DNA from: Candidatus Aenigmatarchaeota archaeon
GTDB lineage: Archaea; Aenigmatarchaeota; Aenigmatarchaeia; CG10238-14
DNA: 10,669 nucleotides
Reading direction: 5' to 3'
NCBI GenBank assembly: GCA_017610225.1
Contig: JAFCCM010000073.1
Span: 1 to 10,669 of the forward strand
The position numbers and the translations under genes were made by a program. Every line of letters begins with the position of its first letter. Within the stretch, counting starts at the first letter, position 1. Of this stretch, positions 1 through 6,168 are shown one piece after another. The notes below the pieces were generated by a model. That model was not told the origin of the DNA, made no database searches, and saw only the letters and a program-made list of their open reading frames with translations.

Positions 1-1
1 C

Positions 2-637
2 GAATATAAACCCTTAACCACAGAAGAAGGAGTTAAACTGATTTCTGAAGCAATGAAATATATTCCTAAATATTGCCGAGTCATTCGTGTTCAGAGGGAT
101 ATTCCTACTGATAAAGTTGCTGCTGGGATTAAAAAAAGTAATCTTAGGGAATTTGTTGAGAAAGAATGTGAGAAGAGTAAAATGAGAATTCAAGAGATTA
201 GATATCGAGAAGTCGGGCATAAGATGAGTAAAGGTATAGTTCCTGATCCAGATAAGATTGAACTTTGTCGAGTGGATTATGATGCTTCTAATGGGAAGGA
301 GATATTTTTGAGTTTTGAGGACGTTGAAAATGATGTTCTATTCGGATTTATTCGATTAAGATTTCCTAGTAAACCTTTTAGATCGGAAATTGATGATAAG
401 ACTGGTATCATTCGTGAGTTGCATGTTTATGGTTCTGTTGTTAAGATTGGAAAGAAAAGGGAAAGTGCGTGGCAACATAAAGGTATGGGAAAAAAGTTAT
501 TGAAAGAATCTGAAAGAATTGCTAAAGAAGAATTTGACATAAAAAGAATGGTTGTCATTTCTGGAGTTGGTGTTCGTGAGTATTATAGAAAATTTGGGTA
601 TGAGTTAGATGGAATTTATATGTCGAAGATTTTGTAA
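2..637 (+). CDS. elp3: Elp3, tRNA U34 carboxymethylation enzyme, C-terminal part (5' truncated by window edge)
   Basis: The reading frame is open from base 2, so the ATG at 53 is internal; the codons before it (EYKPLTTEEGVKLISEA) match the Elp3 linker. Elp3 is a radical SAM/acetyltransferase fusion that uses acetyl-CoA to make the cm5U-type modification at wobble uridine 34 of tRNAs. The 211 visible codons cover the segment after the radical SAM core (RVIRVQRDIPTDKVAAGIKK; SNLREFVEKE) and the whole GNAT domain. Family landmarks are RELHVYGSVVKIG, the acetyl-CoA pyrophosphate-binding loop QHKGMGKKLL, and VISGVGVREYYRKFGYELDG near the end. The C-terminus is typical. The radical SAM cysteines lie outside the window and cannot be checked. 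It is followed by an 86-nt gap, so it is probably not co-transcribed with the next gene. Confidence 0.96.
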   Translation, partial: EYKPLTTEEGVKLISEAMKYIPKYCRVIRVQRDIPTDKVAAGIKKSNLREFVEKECEKSKMRIQEIRYREVGHKMSKGIVPDPDKIELCRVDYDASNGKEIFLSFEDVENDVLFGFIRLRFPSKPFRSEIDDKTGIIRELHVYGSVVKIGKKRESAWQHKGMGKKLLKESERIAKEEFDIKRMVVISGVGVREYYRKFGYELDGIYMSKIL

Positions 638-660
638 ACAGGAACAGGAGTTAAAGAAGT

Positions 661-723
661 TTGATTAATTTTTAATTAAAATAGGAATAAGTTATTAATT
701 TTCTATTTTTTGAATTATATGAT
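661..723 (+). promoter_or_regulatory. AT-rich gap: possible elp3 T-tract terminator and promoter of the next gene
   Basis: The gap contains TTAATTTTTAATTAA (a T-run that may end the elp3 transcript) and a TATA-like TTATTAATT at 692-700, about 28 nt before the ATG at 724. No purine-rich ribosome-binding site precedes that ATG, consistent with a short or absent leader. The region is so AT-rich that TATA-like strings are expected by chance. Confidence 0.35.
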
Positions 724-1812
724 ATGAAATCAAGAAAAGATTTGAATGTTTTAATTAAGCAAATCAAAAATAATTTACATACTTCTTATTGGTTTACACC
801 TTCCAATTTAATTGTAGAAAAAACTAAATTTTTTAATGAAGAGAACTATAACCCAAAATTTCTGTACCCTAAACTCCCAATAAATAATTTGAATAAATTC
901 CTAAAAAAACTGAAAGAAATAAAAATCAACTTCAAAAAATCAACCGAAGATGTAATTTTGAAAAGAAAAATAGAAGAAATAATTCTAAAAATAAAACTTA
1001 TACTCTCGAGAGGAACTCAAGAAATGACAGAGATATCAAGTAGATTATATGAATGTAATTTCGATAAAAATACTATTAATAACGCTAAAAATGATTCCAG
1101 ACTAAAAGTAACATTTGAAAAACAGGAAGACCTAGATTCATATGAAACTATTAAGAAAATGAAGGAATATTTAGAGGAATACAATATAACTAATTGGGAT
1201 GTAAAGATAAGTGATAAAGTTGATTTCTATTTTCGAATTTTAACCCAAGAGAAAACTATCCTTGTTGGTAAAAATATTAACTGGGATTTTTGTGACCTTG
1301 ATAACTCGTTAGCCCATGAAATAGATTGTCATGTAATAAGAACGATTAACGCACAAAAACAGAAGAATCCAATTTTCCGAAAACCACTTCCATTCTATAT
1401 CAAAACAGAAGAAGGTCTTGCTTCATATCTAGGTGATTATCACTCCTCAACAAATGAAATAAGCAGAAAACACCACGCCCTCAAATATTTAGCTGGAAAA
1501 TTAGCATTGAAAAATTCATTTAGTGAAGTCTACAAATTTCTTGTTAAAAATGGATTTACAAAAGACTTGGCATTTCAGAGAACATTTAGATTGAAAAGAG
1601 GTTTTGAAGATACTTCAACTCATGGATGTTTCGCAAAAGAAGCAATGTACTATGAAGGTATGATGGAAGTTAAAAAATTCTTTGATAAAGGTGGAGATGT
1701 TAGAAAAATCTTCGCTGGGAAAATAGGTCTTAAAGATATTGAATACACTCCAATTCCAAAAGGTGAGATAATACCTAAAAGATTAATTGATTTTTTACAG
1801 AAATCAAAATAA
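724..1812 (+). CDS. DUF1704/MATCAP-family zinc carboxypeptidase-like protein
   Basis: A 362-residue protein related to the DUF1704 family (MATCAP tyrosine/glutamate carboxypeptidases of animals; 'QEGLA motif' proteins of bacteria). The C-terminal half carries the signature in order: a zinc-binding helix HEIDCH (H198, E199, H203) followed by VIR, then TEEGLASY (228-235, the counterpart of QEGLA), then RLKRGFEDTSTHGCFAKE (289-306) and YYEGMMEV (309-316), which match the conserved block containing a further family glutamate (E311). Residues 50-110 are lysine-rich and helical. No signal peptide or membrane segment is visible, so it is probably cytoplasmic. The bacterial members and MATCAP set the expectation of a metal-dependent carboxypeptidase; the substrate in an archaeon is unknown. 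It stands alone, with separate promoters on each side. Family assignment is confident; activity is inferred from intact metal ligands. Confidence 0.82.
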   Translation: MKSRKDLNVLIKQIKNNLHTSYWFTPSNLIVEKTKFFNEENYNPKFLYPKLPINNLNKFLKKLKEIKINFKKSTEDVILKRKIEEIILKIKLILSRGTQEMTEISSRLYECNFDKNTINNAKNDSRLKVTFEKQEDLDSYETIKKMKEYLEEYNITNWDVKISDKVDFYFRILTQEKTILVGKNINWDFCDLDNSLAHEIDCHVIRTINAQKQKNPIFRKPLPFYIKTEEGLASYLGDYHSSTNEISRKHHALKYLAGKLALKNSFSEVYKFLVKNGFTKDLAFQRTFRLKRGFEDTSTHGCFAKEAMYYEGMMEVKKFFDKGGDVRKIFAGKIGLKDIEYTPIPKGEIIPKRLIDFLQKSK

Positions 1813-1989
1813 ACTCTTCCTAATCTCCTAGTCACCTCAACATAAATCCACGCTGGTATAAACCCATAAAGTGTAATGATGTATTTTTGGAAATTACCAA
1901 CAGGGAATATTCATTTTCTCAGCCTGTTTTTCAAGGAAATATTTACCGAAACTAAAACCTTTATACAAAAACTAACAATAATATAACAT
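1813..1989. other. Intergenic region without a recognised gene
   Basis: 177 bases between the DUF1704 gene and the cca start. I see no convincing open frame, tRNA or box C/D RNA. The only interpretable element is the cca promoter at its right end. Confidence 0.6.
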
Positions 1990-1990
1990 A
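1947..1990 (+). promoter_or_regulatory. cca promoter (BRE/TATA), leaderless transcript predicted
   Basis: A purine-rich stretch (CGAAACTAAAA) is followed by TTTATAC at 1960-1966. The TATA centre lies about 27 nt before the ATG at 1990, the normal archaeal TATA-to-start-site distance, so transcription should begin at or within a few bases of the start codon. No ribosome-binding site is present. This spacing independently supports 1990, not 2171, as the original start of cca. Confidence 0.6.
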
Positions 1991-2106
1991 TGCCATCACA
2001 AAAAACTAGAGAAATTTTGAAAGAAGTTCTGAAAGAAATCAAACCATCATTAGAGCAGAGAAAAAAAAGAAATCAAACCATCATTAGAGCAGAGAAAAAA
2101 ATTTAA
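1990..2106 (+). pseudogene. cca: Detached 5' end of cca: 38-codon frame ending after a frameshift
   Basis: From ATG 1990 the frame reads MPSQKTREILKEVLKEIKPS, the usual N-terminal helix of archaeal CCA-adding enzymes, then LEQRKK, before it shifts and stops at TAA 2104-2106. The cause is a tandem duplication (2032-2101) with an extra A in the run at 2061-2068. Deleting one A from that run, or removing one whole 34-base copy, joins this frame to the long frame downstream (about 486 or 475 codons in all). It is therefore the first part of the cca gene and not an independent small ORF. Whether the break is real or a sequencing or assembly error cannot be told from one sequence. Confidence 0.85.
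2032..2101 (+). repeat. Tandem duplication, period 34, inside the start of cca
   Basis: The block beginning GAAATCAAACCATCATTAG occurs at 2035 and again at 2069, with identical sequence across the copies until the A-runs. The first copy ends in eight A's (2061-2068) and the second in seven (2095-2101) before TTT. With seven A's in both copies the period would be exactly 33 bases, or 11 codons (EIKPSLEQRKK), and the frame would stay open. Confidence 0.95.
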
Positions 2107-2170
2107 CGAGTTCAGCAAAAAAATCCTTGAAATAACAAACAACAAAGCATCAAAATATAGGGGAAAAGCA

Positions 2171-3451
2171 ATGATAGCAGGATCTTTGACAAGAGATACA
2201 TGGTTGCCATCCAAGAATGAATTTGATGTGTTTATGATATTTCCAAAAGATATCTCTGAAGAAGAATTGGAAAAATATGGGTTAGAAATCGGGAAAAAAG
2301 TGATTGAAGAAATGGAGGGATCATGGAAAATAGAATATGCACAACATCCTTATGTTAACGGAAATATTGGTGATATTGAAGTGGATATAGTCCCTTGCTT
2401 TGAAGTTAAATCTGGAGAAGAAATTAAATCGGCAGTTGACAGGACACCATTCCATGTTAAATATCTTGAAAAAAATCTACCAAAACAATTATCAGATGAT
2501 GTTAGACTTCTTAAAGCATTTCTGAAAGTAAATGGAATTTATGGGGCAGATACAAAAACAGAAGGTTTCTCAGGTTACATATGTGAATTACTTGTCATCA
2601 ACTATGGGAGATTTATCAATGTTCTGCAATCTGTTAACGAATGGAAACCTAAAGAAATAATAGATATAGAAAAATATTGGAAAAAAGAAGATTACAAAAA
2701 AATAAGAAGAAATCTAAAAGACGAAGTTTTAATTATTATTGATCCAGTTGACAAAAATAGGAATGCGGCAGCTGCAATATCTGCGGAAAACTTTTACAAA
2801 TTCAAAAAAATTGCTAAAGAATTTCTAAAAAAACCAAGTAAAGAATTGTTTTCAAAAAAAGTCATTGAACCTTTAAAGAAAAAAGAACTTGATTTTTATA
2901 TAAAAGATCGCGGAACAGAATTATTAGTTGTTAAATTCGGAAAACCAGATGTTGTTCCTGACATTCTTTGGCCTCAGTTAAGGCGAGCAACAAAAAGACT
3001 AGAAGGAATTCTCAGAGAATATGAGTTTAAAGTTCACAGAAGCGATTGCTGGTCTGATGAGAAAGATAATTGTGTTATACTACTTGAGATGGAAATCAAT
3101 AAACTCCCATTAATTAACGAAAAAATAGGTCCTCATGTCTGGAAAGAAGAAAACTCGAAAAATTTCATTAAAAAATACGAAAGTCTTGCAATCAATGGTC
3201 CTTATATTCGAGATAATACTTGGAGAGTTGAAATTAAAAGAAAATGGAAATCTGCAGCAAGAAAGTTAAAAGATAGTTTAAGTGATAAAGAAGATATTCT
3301 AAAAGCAAAGGGTCTACCGAATTATATTGCGAGTGAAATTATAGACGGATTTGAAATTTTTGCTAATGAGAAGATAAGTAATTTACTGAAAAATAAAGAA
3401 TTTGGAATTTTTTTAAGAAAATATTTTGAGAAAGAGAAGTTGAATATATAA
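2171..3451 (+). CDS. cca: Archaeal class I CCA-adding enzyme (tRNA nucleotidyltransferase), main frame
   Basis: This enzyme adds or repairs the 3'-terminal CCA of tRNAs from CTP and ATP without a nucleic acid template. The frame is open from 2054; its first ATG is 2171, giving 426 codons, but the true start is probably 1990 (see the detached 5' fragment). Numbering from 2171: the polymerase-beta-type motif is AGSLTRDTW (3-11), followed by metal ligands E17 and D19 in NEFDVF and D72 in IEVDIVPC. Archaeal signatures are AVDRTPFHVKYLE (88-100), DDVRLLKAFLK (109-119) and EGFSGYICELLVINYG (131-146). The tail domain continues to the end, and total reconstructed length (475-486) is near the family norm of about 440-460. 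Starting at 2171 would remove the N-terminal helix and strand just before the catalytic GS, so that product would probably fold poorly. Both tRNA genes in this window lack encoded CCA, so a working enzyme is needed. Confidence 0.9.
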   Translation: MIAGSLTRDTWLPSKNEFDVFMIFPKDISEEELEKYGLEIGKKVIEEMEGSWKIEYAQHPYVNGNIGDIEVDIVPCFEVKSGEEIKSAVDRTPFHVKYLEKNLPKQLSDDVRLLKAFLKVNGIYGADTKTEGFSGYICELLVINYGRFINVLQSVNEWKPKEIIDIEKYWKKEDYKKIRRNLKDEVLIIIDPVDKNRNAAAAISAENFYKFKKIAKEFLKKPSKELFSKKVIEPLKKKELDFYIKDRGTELLVVKFGKPDVVPDILWPQLRRATKRLEGILREYEFKVHRSDCWSDEKDNCVILLEMEINKLPLINEKIGPHVWKEENSKNFIKKYESLAINGPYIRDNTWRVEIKRKWKSAARKLKDSLSDKEDILKAKGLPNYIASEIIDGFEIFANEKISNLLKNKEFGIFLRKYFEKEKLNI

Positions 3452-3455
3452 CTTA

Positions 3456-3489
3456 ATCATTTATTTCTTCATACTCTAAAGAATTACTA
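3456..3489 (+). promoter_or_regulatory. gltX promoter, leaderless transcript predicted
   Basis: ATTTATTT at 3459-3466 lies about 26 nt before the ATG at 3489, and no ribosome-binding site precedes that ATG. The arrangement matches that of cca just upstream. Confidence 0.5.
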
Positions 3490-5144
3490 TGAACCAAACC
3501 ATACTCAAACATGTATTACTAAATGCAGTACAGTACAAAGGAAAAGCTAACTTAAAATCAGTAGTAGGTAAATTATTATCTGAAAATCCCAAACTCAAAA
3601 ATAATATAGTAGAAGTTATGAAAGAAACTAATGAAATAATAAAAGAAGTCAACTCCTGGAGATTGGAAGAACAAAAAGAAAAGTTAGAAGAGATGGGAAT
3701 AAAGATTGAAAAAAAAGTGAAAGAAGACAATCATGAATTATCAGAACTTCCAAATGCTATTTCAGGAAAAGTCATCACTGCATTTCCACCAGAGCCATCA
3801 AAATATCCACACATTGGTCATGCTAAGGCTGCTTTAATAAATTATCTTTACGCGAAAAAATACAATGGTAAATTTCTCCTAAGATTTGAAGACACTAACC
3901 CTAAACTCGCTAAAAAGGAATATTATGACGCATTTATTGAAGGATTAAAATGGTTAGGAATAGAATGGGATAATGAAATAGATTACATCACTGATCATAT
4001 TGAAGAATACTACCAAGCCACAGAAAAGTTAATTAACGAAGAAAAGGTATATGTATGTTTTTGCAAATCAGAAAACACCAGCAAACATAGAAGAGAAATG
4101 ACCGAATGTTCATGCCGAAGTAAACCTTCACAAGAAAATTTAGATAACTGGAAAAAAATGTTATCTGGAGAAATTCAGGAGGGAGAAGCAACTGTCAGAT
4201 TAAAAATAGATATGTCTCACAAAAATGCAGTAATGCGAGATCCGTCAATAATGAGAATAATAGACCATTCACATGTGAGAACCGGGAATAAATATCGAAT
4301 TTGGCCAATGTATGATTTTGGAACTTCACTCATGGATTCATGGATGGGTGTTACTCATAGGATAAGATCAAAAGAATTTGAAATGAGAAAAGAGTTGCAA
4401 AAATTTATTCAAGAATCGTTAGGATTACCAATCACAGAAATAAGTGAGATTGCAAGATTTAATCTAGAAGGGGTAGAATCATCAGGGAGAAAAATCAGAG
4501 AGATGATTGATACAGGACAATTACTCGGGTGGGATGATCCTAGACTAACAACACTGATAGCGTTAAAGAGGCGGGGATTTCAACCAGAAGCCATCAAAGA
4601 ATTCCTTATTGCAACCGGTGTGAGTAAAAGTGAGTCTACTATAACATGGAATAAGTTTGAGAATTTTAACCGAAAGGTAATCGAATCCATAGCAAATCGT
4701 TACTTTGCTGTTTTTGATCCTGTAGAGATCAGTGTTAGTGATTGTCCAGAAATTACTCAAGCAGAAGAAATATTACATCCTGATCATCCTGAGAGAGGTA
4801 AAAGAACTATTCCAGTCAACACAAACAAAATCTATGTTTCGAAAGAAGATTTTGACAAATATCAAGGAAAAGAAGTGAGATTTATTGGATTGTTTAATGT
4901 TACTCTTGAGAAGAATGCTAAATATGTGGGAAATGAACTAGTCCAGGAAATGCCAAAGATTCAATGGGTTTCTGAAGAGAATGTCCCTGTTGAGATTTTA
5001 ATGAATGATGGTTCTGTCAAGAAAGGTATAGCCGAGCCAGAAGTCAGTGGATTAAATGTTGATGATATTATCCAATTTTTTAGGTTTGGGTTTTGTAGGT
5101 TGGATGATAAAGAAGATATAAGGTTCTATTTTACACATAAATGA
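3489..5144 (+). CDS. gltX: Glutamyl-tRNA synthetase, archaeal type
   Basis: Cytoplasmic class I aminoacyl-tRNA synthetase that charges tRNA-Glu with glutamate. Residues 1-90 are the helical N-terminal extension of archaeal GluRS (GKANLKSVVGKLLSENPKL at 18-36). The catalytic Rossmann fold starts at ISGKVITAFPPEPSKYPHIG, with HIGH at 108-111, then FLLRFEDTNP (129-138) and MYDFGTSLMDSWMGVTHRIR (274-293). The KMSKS counterpart is SGRKI at 332-336, followed by WDDPRL (348-353). After about 400 comes the beta-barrel anticodon-binding domain of the archaeal/eukaryotic class, including the HPDHPERGKR stretch. A CxC pair at C190/C192 and another at C207/C209 in the connective region look like a zinc site. 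THRIRSKEFE suits GluRS better than GlnRS. It may be non-discriminating, also making Glu-tRNA-Gln, since most archaea lack GlnRS; this window cannot decide that. Length of 551 is normal. Confidence 0.97.
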   Translation: MNQTILKHVLLNAVQYKGKANLKSVVGKLLSENPKLKNNIVEVMKETNEIIKEVNSWRLEEQKEKLEEMGIKIEKKVKEDNHELSELPNAISGKVITAFPPEPSKYPHIGHAKAALINYLYAKKYNGKFLLRFEDTNPKLAKKEYYDAFIEGLKWLGIEWDNEIDYITDHIEEYYQATEKLINEEKVYVCFCKSENTSKHRREMTECSCRSKPSQENLDNWKKMLSGEIQEGEATVRLKIDMSHKNAVMRDPSIMRIIDHSHVRTGNKYRIWPMYDFGTSLMDSWMGVTHRIRSKEFEMRKELQKFIQESLGLPITEISEIARFNLEGVESSGRKIREMIDTGQLLGWDDPRLTTLIALKRRGFQPEAIKEFLIATGVSKSESTITWNKFENFNRKVIESIANRYFAVFDPVEISVSDCPEITQAEEILHPDHPERGKRTIPVNTNKIYVSKEDFDKYQGKEVRFIGLFNVTLEKNAKYVGNELVQEMPKIQWVSEENVPVEILMNDGSVKKGIAEPEVSGLNVDDIIQFFRFGFCRLDDKEDIRFYFTHK

Positions 5145-5147
5145 TAA

Positions 5148-5184
5148 TCTTTATAAATCTTCAACGCCTACACTGTTTAGTAAA
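5148..5184 (+). promoter_or_regulatory. Promoter of the L7Ae ribosomal cluster
   Basis: TTTATAAAT at 5150-5158 is the best TATA match in the gap after gltX. A start site 25-30 nt downstream would fall at about 5180-5185, leaving a leader of about 45 nt before the L7Ae start at 5229. Confidence 0.55.
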
Positions 5185-5229
5185 ATGATGAAGGATAAAT
5201 TGATCCATAAAATTGGAGGTGAAATTTGA
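5185..5229 (+). CDS. Possible 14-codon upstream ORF in the L7Ae leader
   Basis: ATGATG at 5185 opens a frame reading [14 protein letters not shown], ending in TGA at 5227-5229. The last A of that stop is the first base of the L7Ae ATG. The upstream ATG sits at the predicted transcription start, so it could be read as a leaderless ORF, and the L7Ae ribosome-binding site lies within its last codons. It could couple or attenuate L7Ae translation. A chance frame of this length is quite possible; no homologue is known to me. Confidence 0.3.
   Translation: MMKDKLIHKIGGEI
5215..5222 (+). promoter_or_regulatory. Strong Shine-Dalgarno site of L7Ae (decides the start)
   Basis: GGAGGTGA is a full complement of the archaeal 16S 3' end. 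It lies 6 nt before ATG 5229 but only 3 nt before the in-frame TTG at 5226, so ATG 5229 is preferred. Confidence 0.85.
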
Positions 5230-5588
5230 TGACTAAATTTGAAGTACCAAAAGAAGTTTCAGACAAGGTTTTGCAAACACTTGAACTAGCTAAAAACACA
5301 GGAAAGATAAGAAAAGGTTCAAACGAGACAACAAAATCGATAGAAAGAGGAGAAGCCAAACTAGTTGTAATTGCAGAAGATGTGCAGCCACCAGAAATAA
5401 TAATGCATTTACCAGTCCTATGTGACGAAAAAAAGATCCCTTATGTATATATTCCATCAAAAGAAGAACTAGGAAGAGCAACGGGAATAAACGTAGGAAC
5501 AGCCGCAGGATGTATAATTGAACCAGGTGAAGGAAAAAGTAACCTTGAAGAAATACTTAAAAAACTAGAAGAATTAAGAAAGGTTTGA
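5229..5588 (+). CDS. rpl7ae: Ribosomal protein L7Ae (eL8)
   Basis: A 119-residue RNA-binding protein that recognises kink-turns. In archaea it serves in the large ribosomal subunit, box C/D and H/ACA guide RNPs and RNase P. The family core is complete: [20 protein letters not shown] (kink-turn contacts), [20 protein letters not shown], and [22 protein letters not shown] 5229 is chosen over TTG 5226 by ribosome-binding-site spacing; the products differ by one residue. It is followed after 4 nt by S28e, as in many archaea, so the two are almost certainly one transcript. L7Ae is known in other archaea to repress its own mRNA through a kink-turn in the leader. I could not build a convincing kink-turn here, although ATGATGA at 5185-5191 matches box C. 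Confidence 0.96.
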   Translation: MTKFEVPKEVSDKVLQTLELAKNTGKIRKGSNETTKSIERGEAKLVVIAEDVQPPEIIMHLPVLCDEKKIPYVYIPSKEELGRATGINVGTAAGCIIEPGEGKSNLEEILKKLEELRKV

Positions 5589-5592
5589 TTGA

Positions 5593-5802
5593 ATGGCAGA
5601 TGATGCAGTACCAGCAGAGGTTCTTGAATTACTTAGTAGAACAGGTGTACGTGGAGTAATGCAAGTTAGATGCAGAGTAATGGACGGGAAAGACAAAGGA
5701 AAAGTCTTAATCAGAAATGTTTTCGGTCCTGTTAGAGTCAAGGATATACTAATGCTCAGAGAAACAGAGATGGAATTCTCAAGAAGAATGGAGAGGAGAT
5801 AG
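5593..5802 (+). CDS. rps28e: Ribosomal protein S28e (eS28)
   Basis: A 69-residue small-subunit protein of archaea and eukaryotes near the mRNA exit region. Diagnostic segments are [20 protein letters not shown] (16-35), [20 protein letters not shown] (36-55) and the C-terminal RETEME. Length matches the family. The start lies 4 nt after the L7Ae stop, in the junction TGA-TTGA-ATG, with AGGT at 5581-5584 and GAT/TGA bases as the ribosome-binding region. L24e starts immediately after its stop. Confidence 0.96.
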   Translation: MADDAVPAEVLELLSRTGVRGVMQVRCRVMDGKDKGKVLIRNVFGPVRVKDILMLRETEMEFSRRMERR

Positions 5803-5803
5803 A

Positions 5804-5983
5804 ATGCCAAATTGTTCTTTTTGTGGAAAAAAGTTAAAGACAGGAACTGGGAAAATGTTTGTAACTAATGCCAATAAGATATTTTACTTCTGTTCTGGGA
5901 AATGTGAGAAAAACTGGAGAATGAAAAGAAATCCTAAGAAACTTAAGTGGACTGAAACTTTCAGAAAACAAAAATCAGGTTAA
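5804..5983 (+). CDS. rpl24e: Ribosomal protein L24e (eL24), zinc-ribbon protein
   Basis: A 59-residue large-subunit protein beginning MPNCSFCGKKLKTGTGKMFV. Four cysteines (C4, C7, C30, C34) form the zinc ribbon, and the end, CEKNWRMKRNPKKLKWT (34-50), is the family signature. The start is one base after the S28e stop TAG (5800-5802), with GGAG at 5795-5798 as the ribosome-binding site. The L7Ae-S28e-L24e order is ancestral in archaea. Nucleoside diphosphate kinase and IF2 often follow L24e but do not here; a T-rich tract and a tRNA gene follow instead. Confidence 0.96.
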   Translation: MPNCSFCGKKLKTGTGKMFVTNANKIFYFCSGKCEKNWRMKRNPKKLKWTETFRKQKSG

Positions 5984-5984
5984 A

Positions 5985-6014
5985 GTTATTACTTCTTTTC
6001 TTCTTAATTATTTT
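5985..6014 (+). terminator. T-rich tract after L24e, probable archaeal terminator
   Basis: About 30 bases rich in T (TTACTTCTTTTCTTCTTAATT and neighbouring bases) follow the L24e stop, with no stem-loop. Archaeal RNA polymerase stops at such oligo-T runs. The same bases must also hold any promoter for the tRNA that starts at 6019; TTATTA near 5986 is the only TATA-like candidate. Confidence 0.4.
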
Positions 6015-6018
6015 AGTC

Positions 6019-6115
6019 GGGCCAATAGATCAATTCGGTAGATCGCTTCCTTGGCGATTTGTAATTTAACAAACTTGAATGGAAGAGGCTTGGGGTTCAA
6101 ATCCCCATTGGTCCA
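6019..6115 (+). tRNA. tRNA-Ala (anticodon GGC), with intron
   Basis: The acceptor stem GGGCCAA (6019-6025) pairs with TTGGTCC (6108-6114), discriminator A at 6115. The third pair is G3-U70, the tRNA-Ala identity element. The D arm is GATC (6028-6031)/GATC (6041-6044). The anticodon stem is CTTCC (6046-6050)/GGAAG (6081-6085). The T arm is TGGGG/CCCCA (6091-6095, 6103-6107) around TTCAAAT. Between the anticodon-stem strands are 30 bases, not 7: anticodon GGC at 6053-6055 and a 23-base intron at 6057-6079. The spliced length is 74. The gene ends at the discriminator; CCA is not encoded and must be added by the CCA-adding enzyme. It sits between two ribosomal protein clusters. Confidence 0.94.
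6057..6079 (+). other. tRNA-Ala intron (23 nt, relaxed bulge-helix-bulge)
   Basis: The intron lies at the canonical 37/38 site. Inside it TTTGT (6058-6062) pairs with ACAAA (6069-6073). Exactly seven bases lie on each side between this hairpin and the anticodon stem, as a 4-bp helix plus 3-base bulges requires. The 4-bp helix TTGG/CTTG is weak: one G-C, two G-U and a U-U mismatch. Cuts are predicted in bulges CG^A and AA^T. Confidence 0.75.
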
Positions 6116-6125
6116 TAAGAACTTA

Positions 6126-6168
6126 TAACCTTTAAAAACCTTTAGTTTAAAATAAATGTGAGAATTAT
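6126..6168 (+). promoter_or_regulatory. Promoter of the S13-S4-S11-RpoD cluster
   Basis: AACC followed by TTTAAAAA (6131-6138) resembles BRE/TATA; the start site would be near 6160, leaving a leader of roughly 9 nt before ATG 6169. GTGAG at 6158-6162 is a weak ribosome-binding match. Confidence 0.5.

Noticed and set aside
53..637. A complete 194-residue acetyltransferase starting at ATG 53
   Set aside because: The frame is open to base 2 and its upstream codons continue the Elp3 linker, so this is the truncated end of Elp3 and not a stand-alone GNAT protein.
1650..1835. Minus-strand frame of 61 codons over the end of the DUF1704 gene
   Set aside because: It lies opposite the conserved metal-protease motifs, has no recognisable sequence and no promoter; it is a shadow of the plus-strand gene.
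1813..1989. A box C/D guide RNA, suggested by ATGATGT near 1877
   Set aside because: No matching box D or C'/D' elements at suitable spacing were found.
5185..5231. A kink-turn for L7Ae binding in its own leader, suggested by box-C-like ATGATGA
   Set aside because: I could not place the partner GA strand and two flanking helices; only a 4-bp hairpin GGAT/ATCC forms. ATGATGA alone is too weak.
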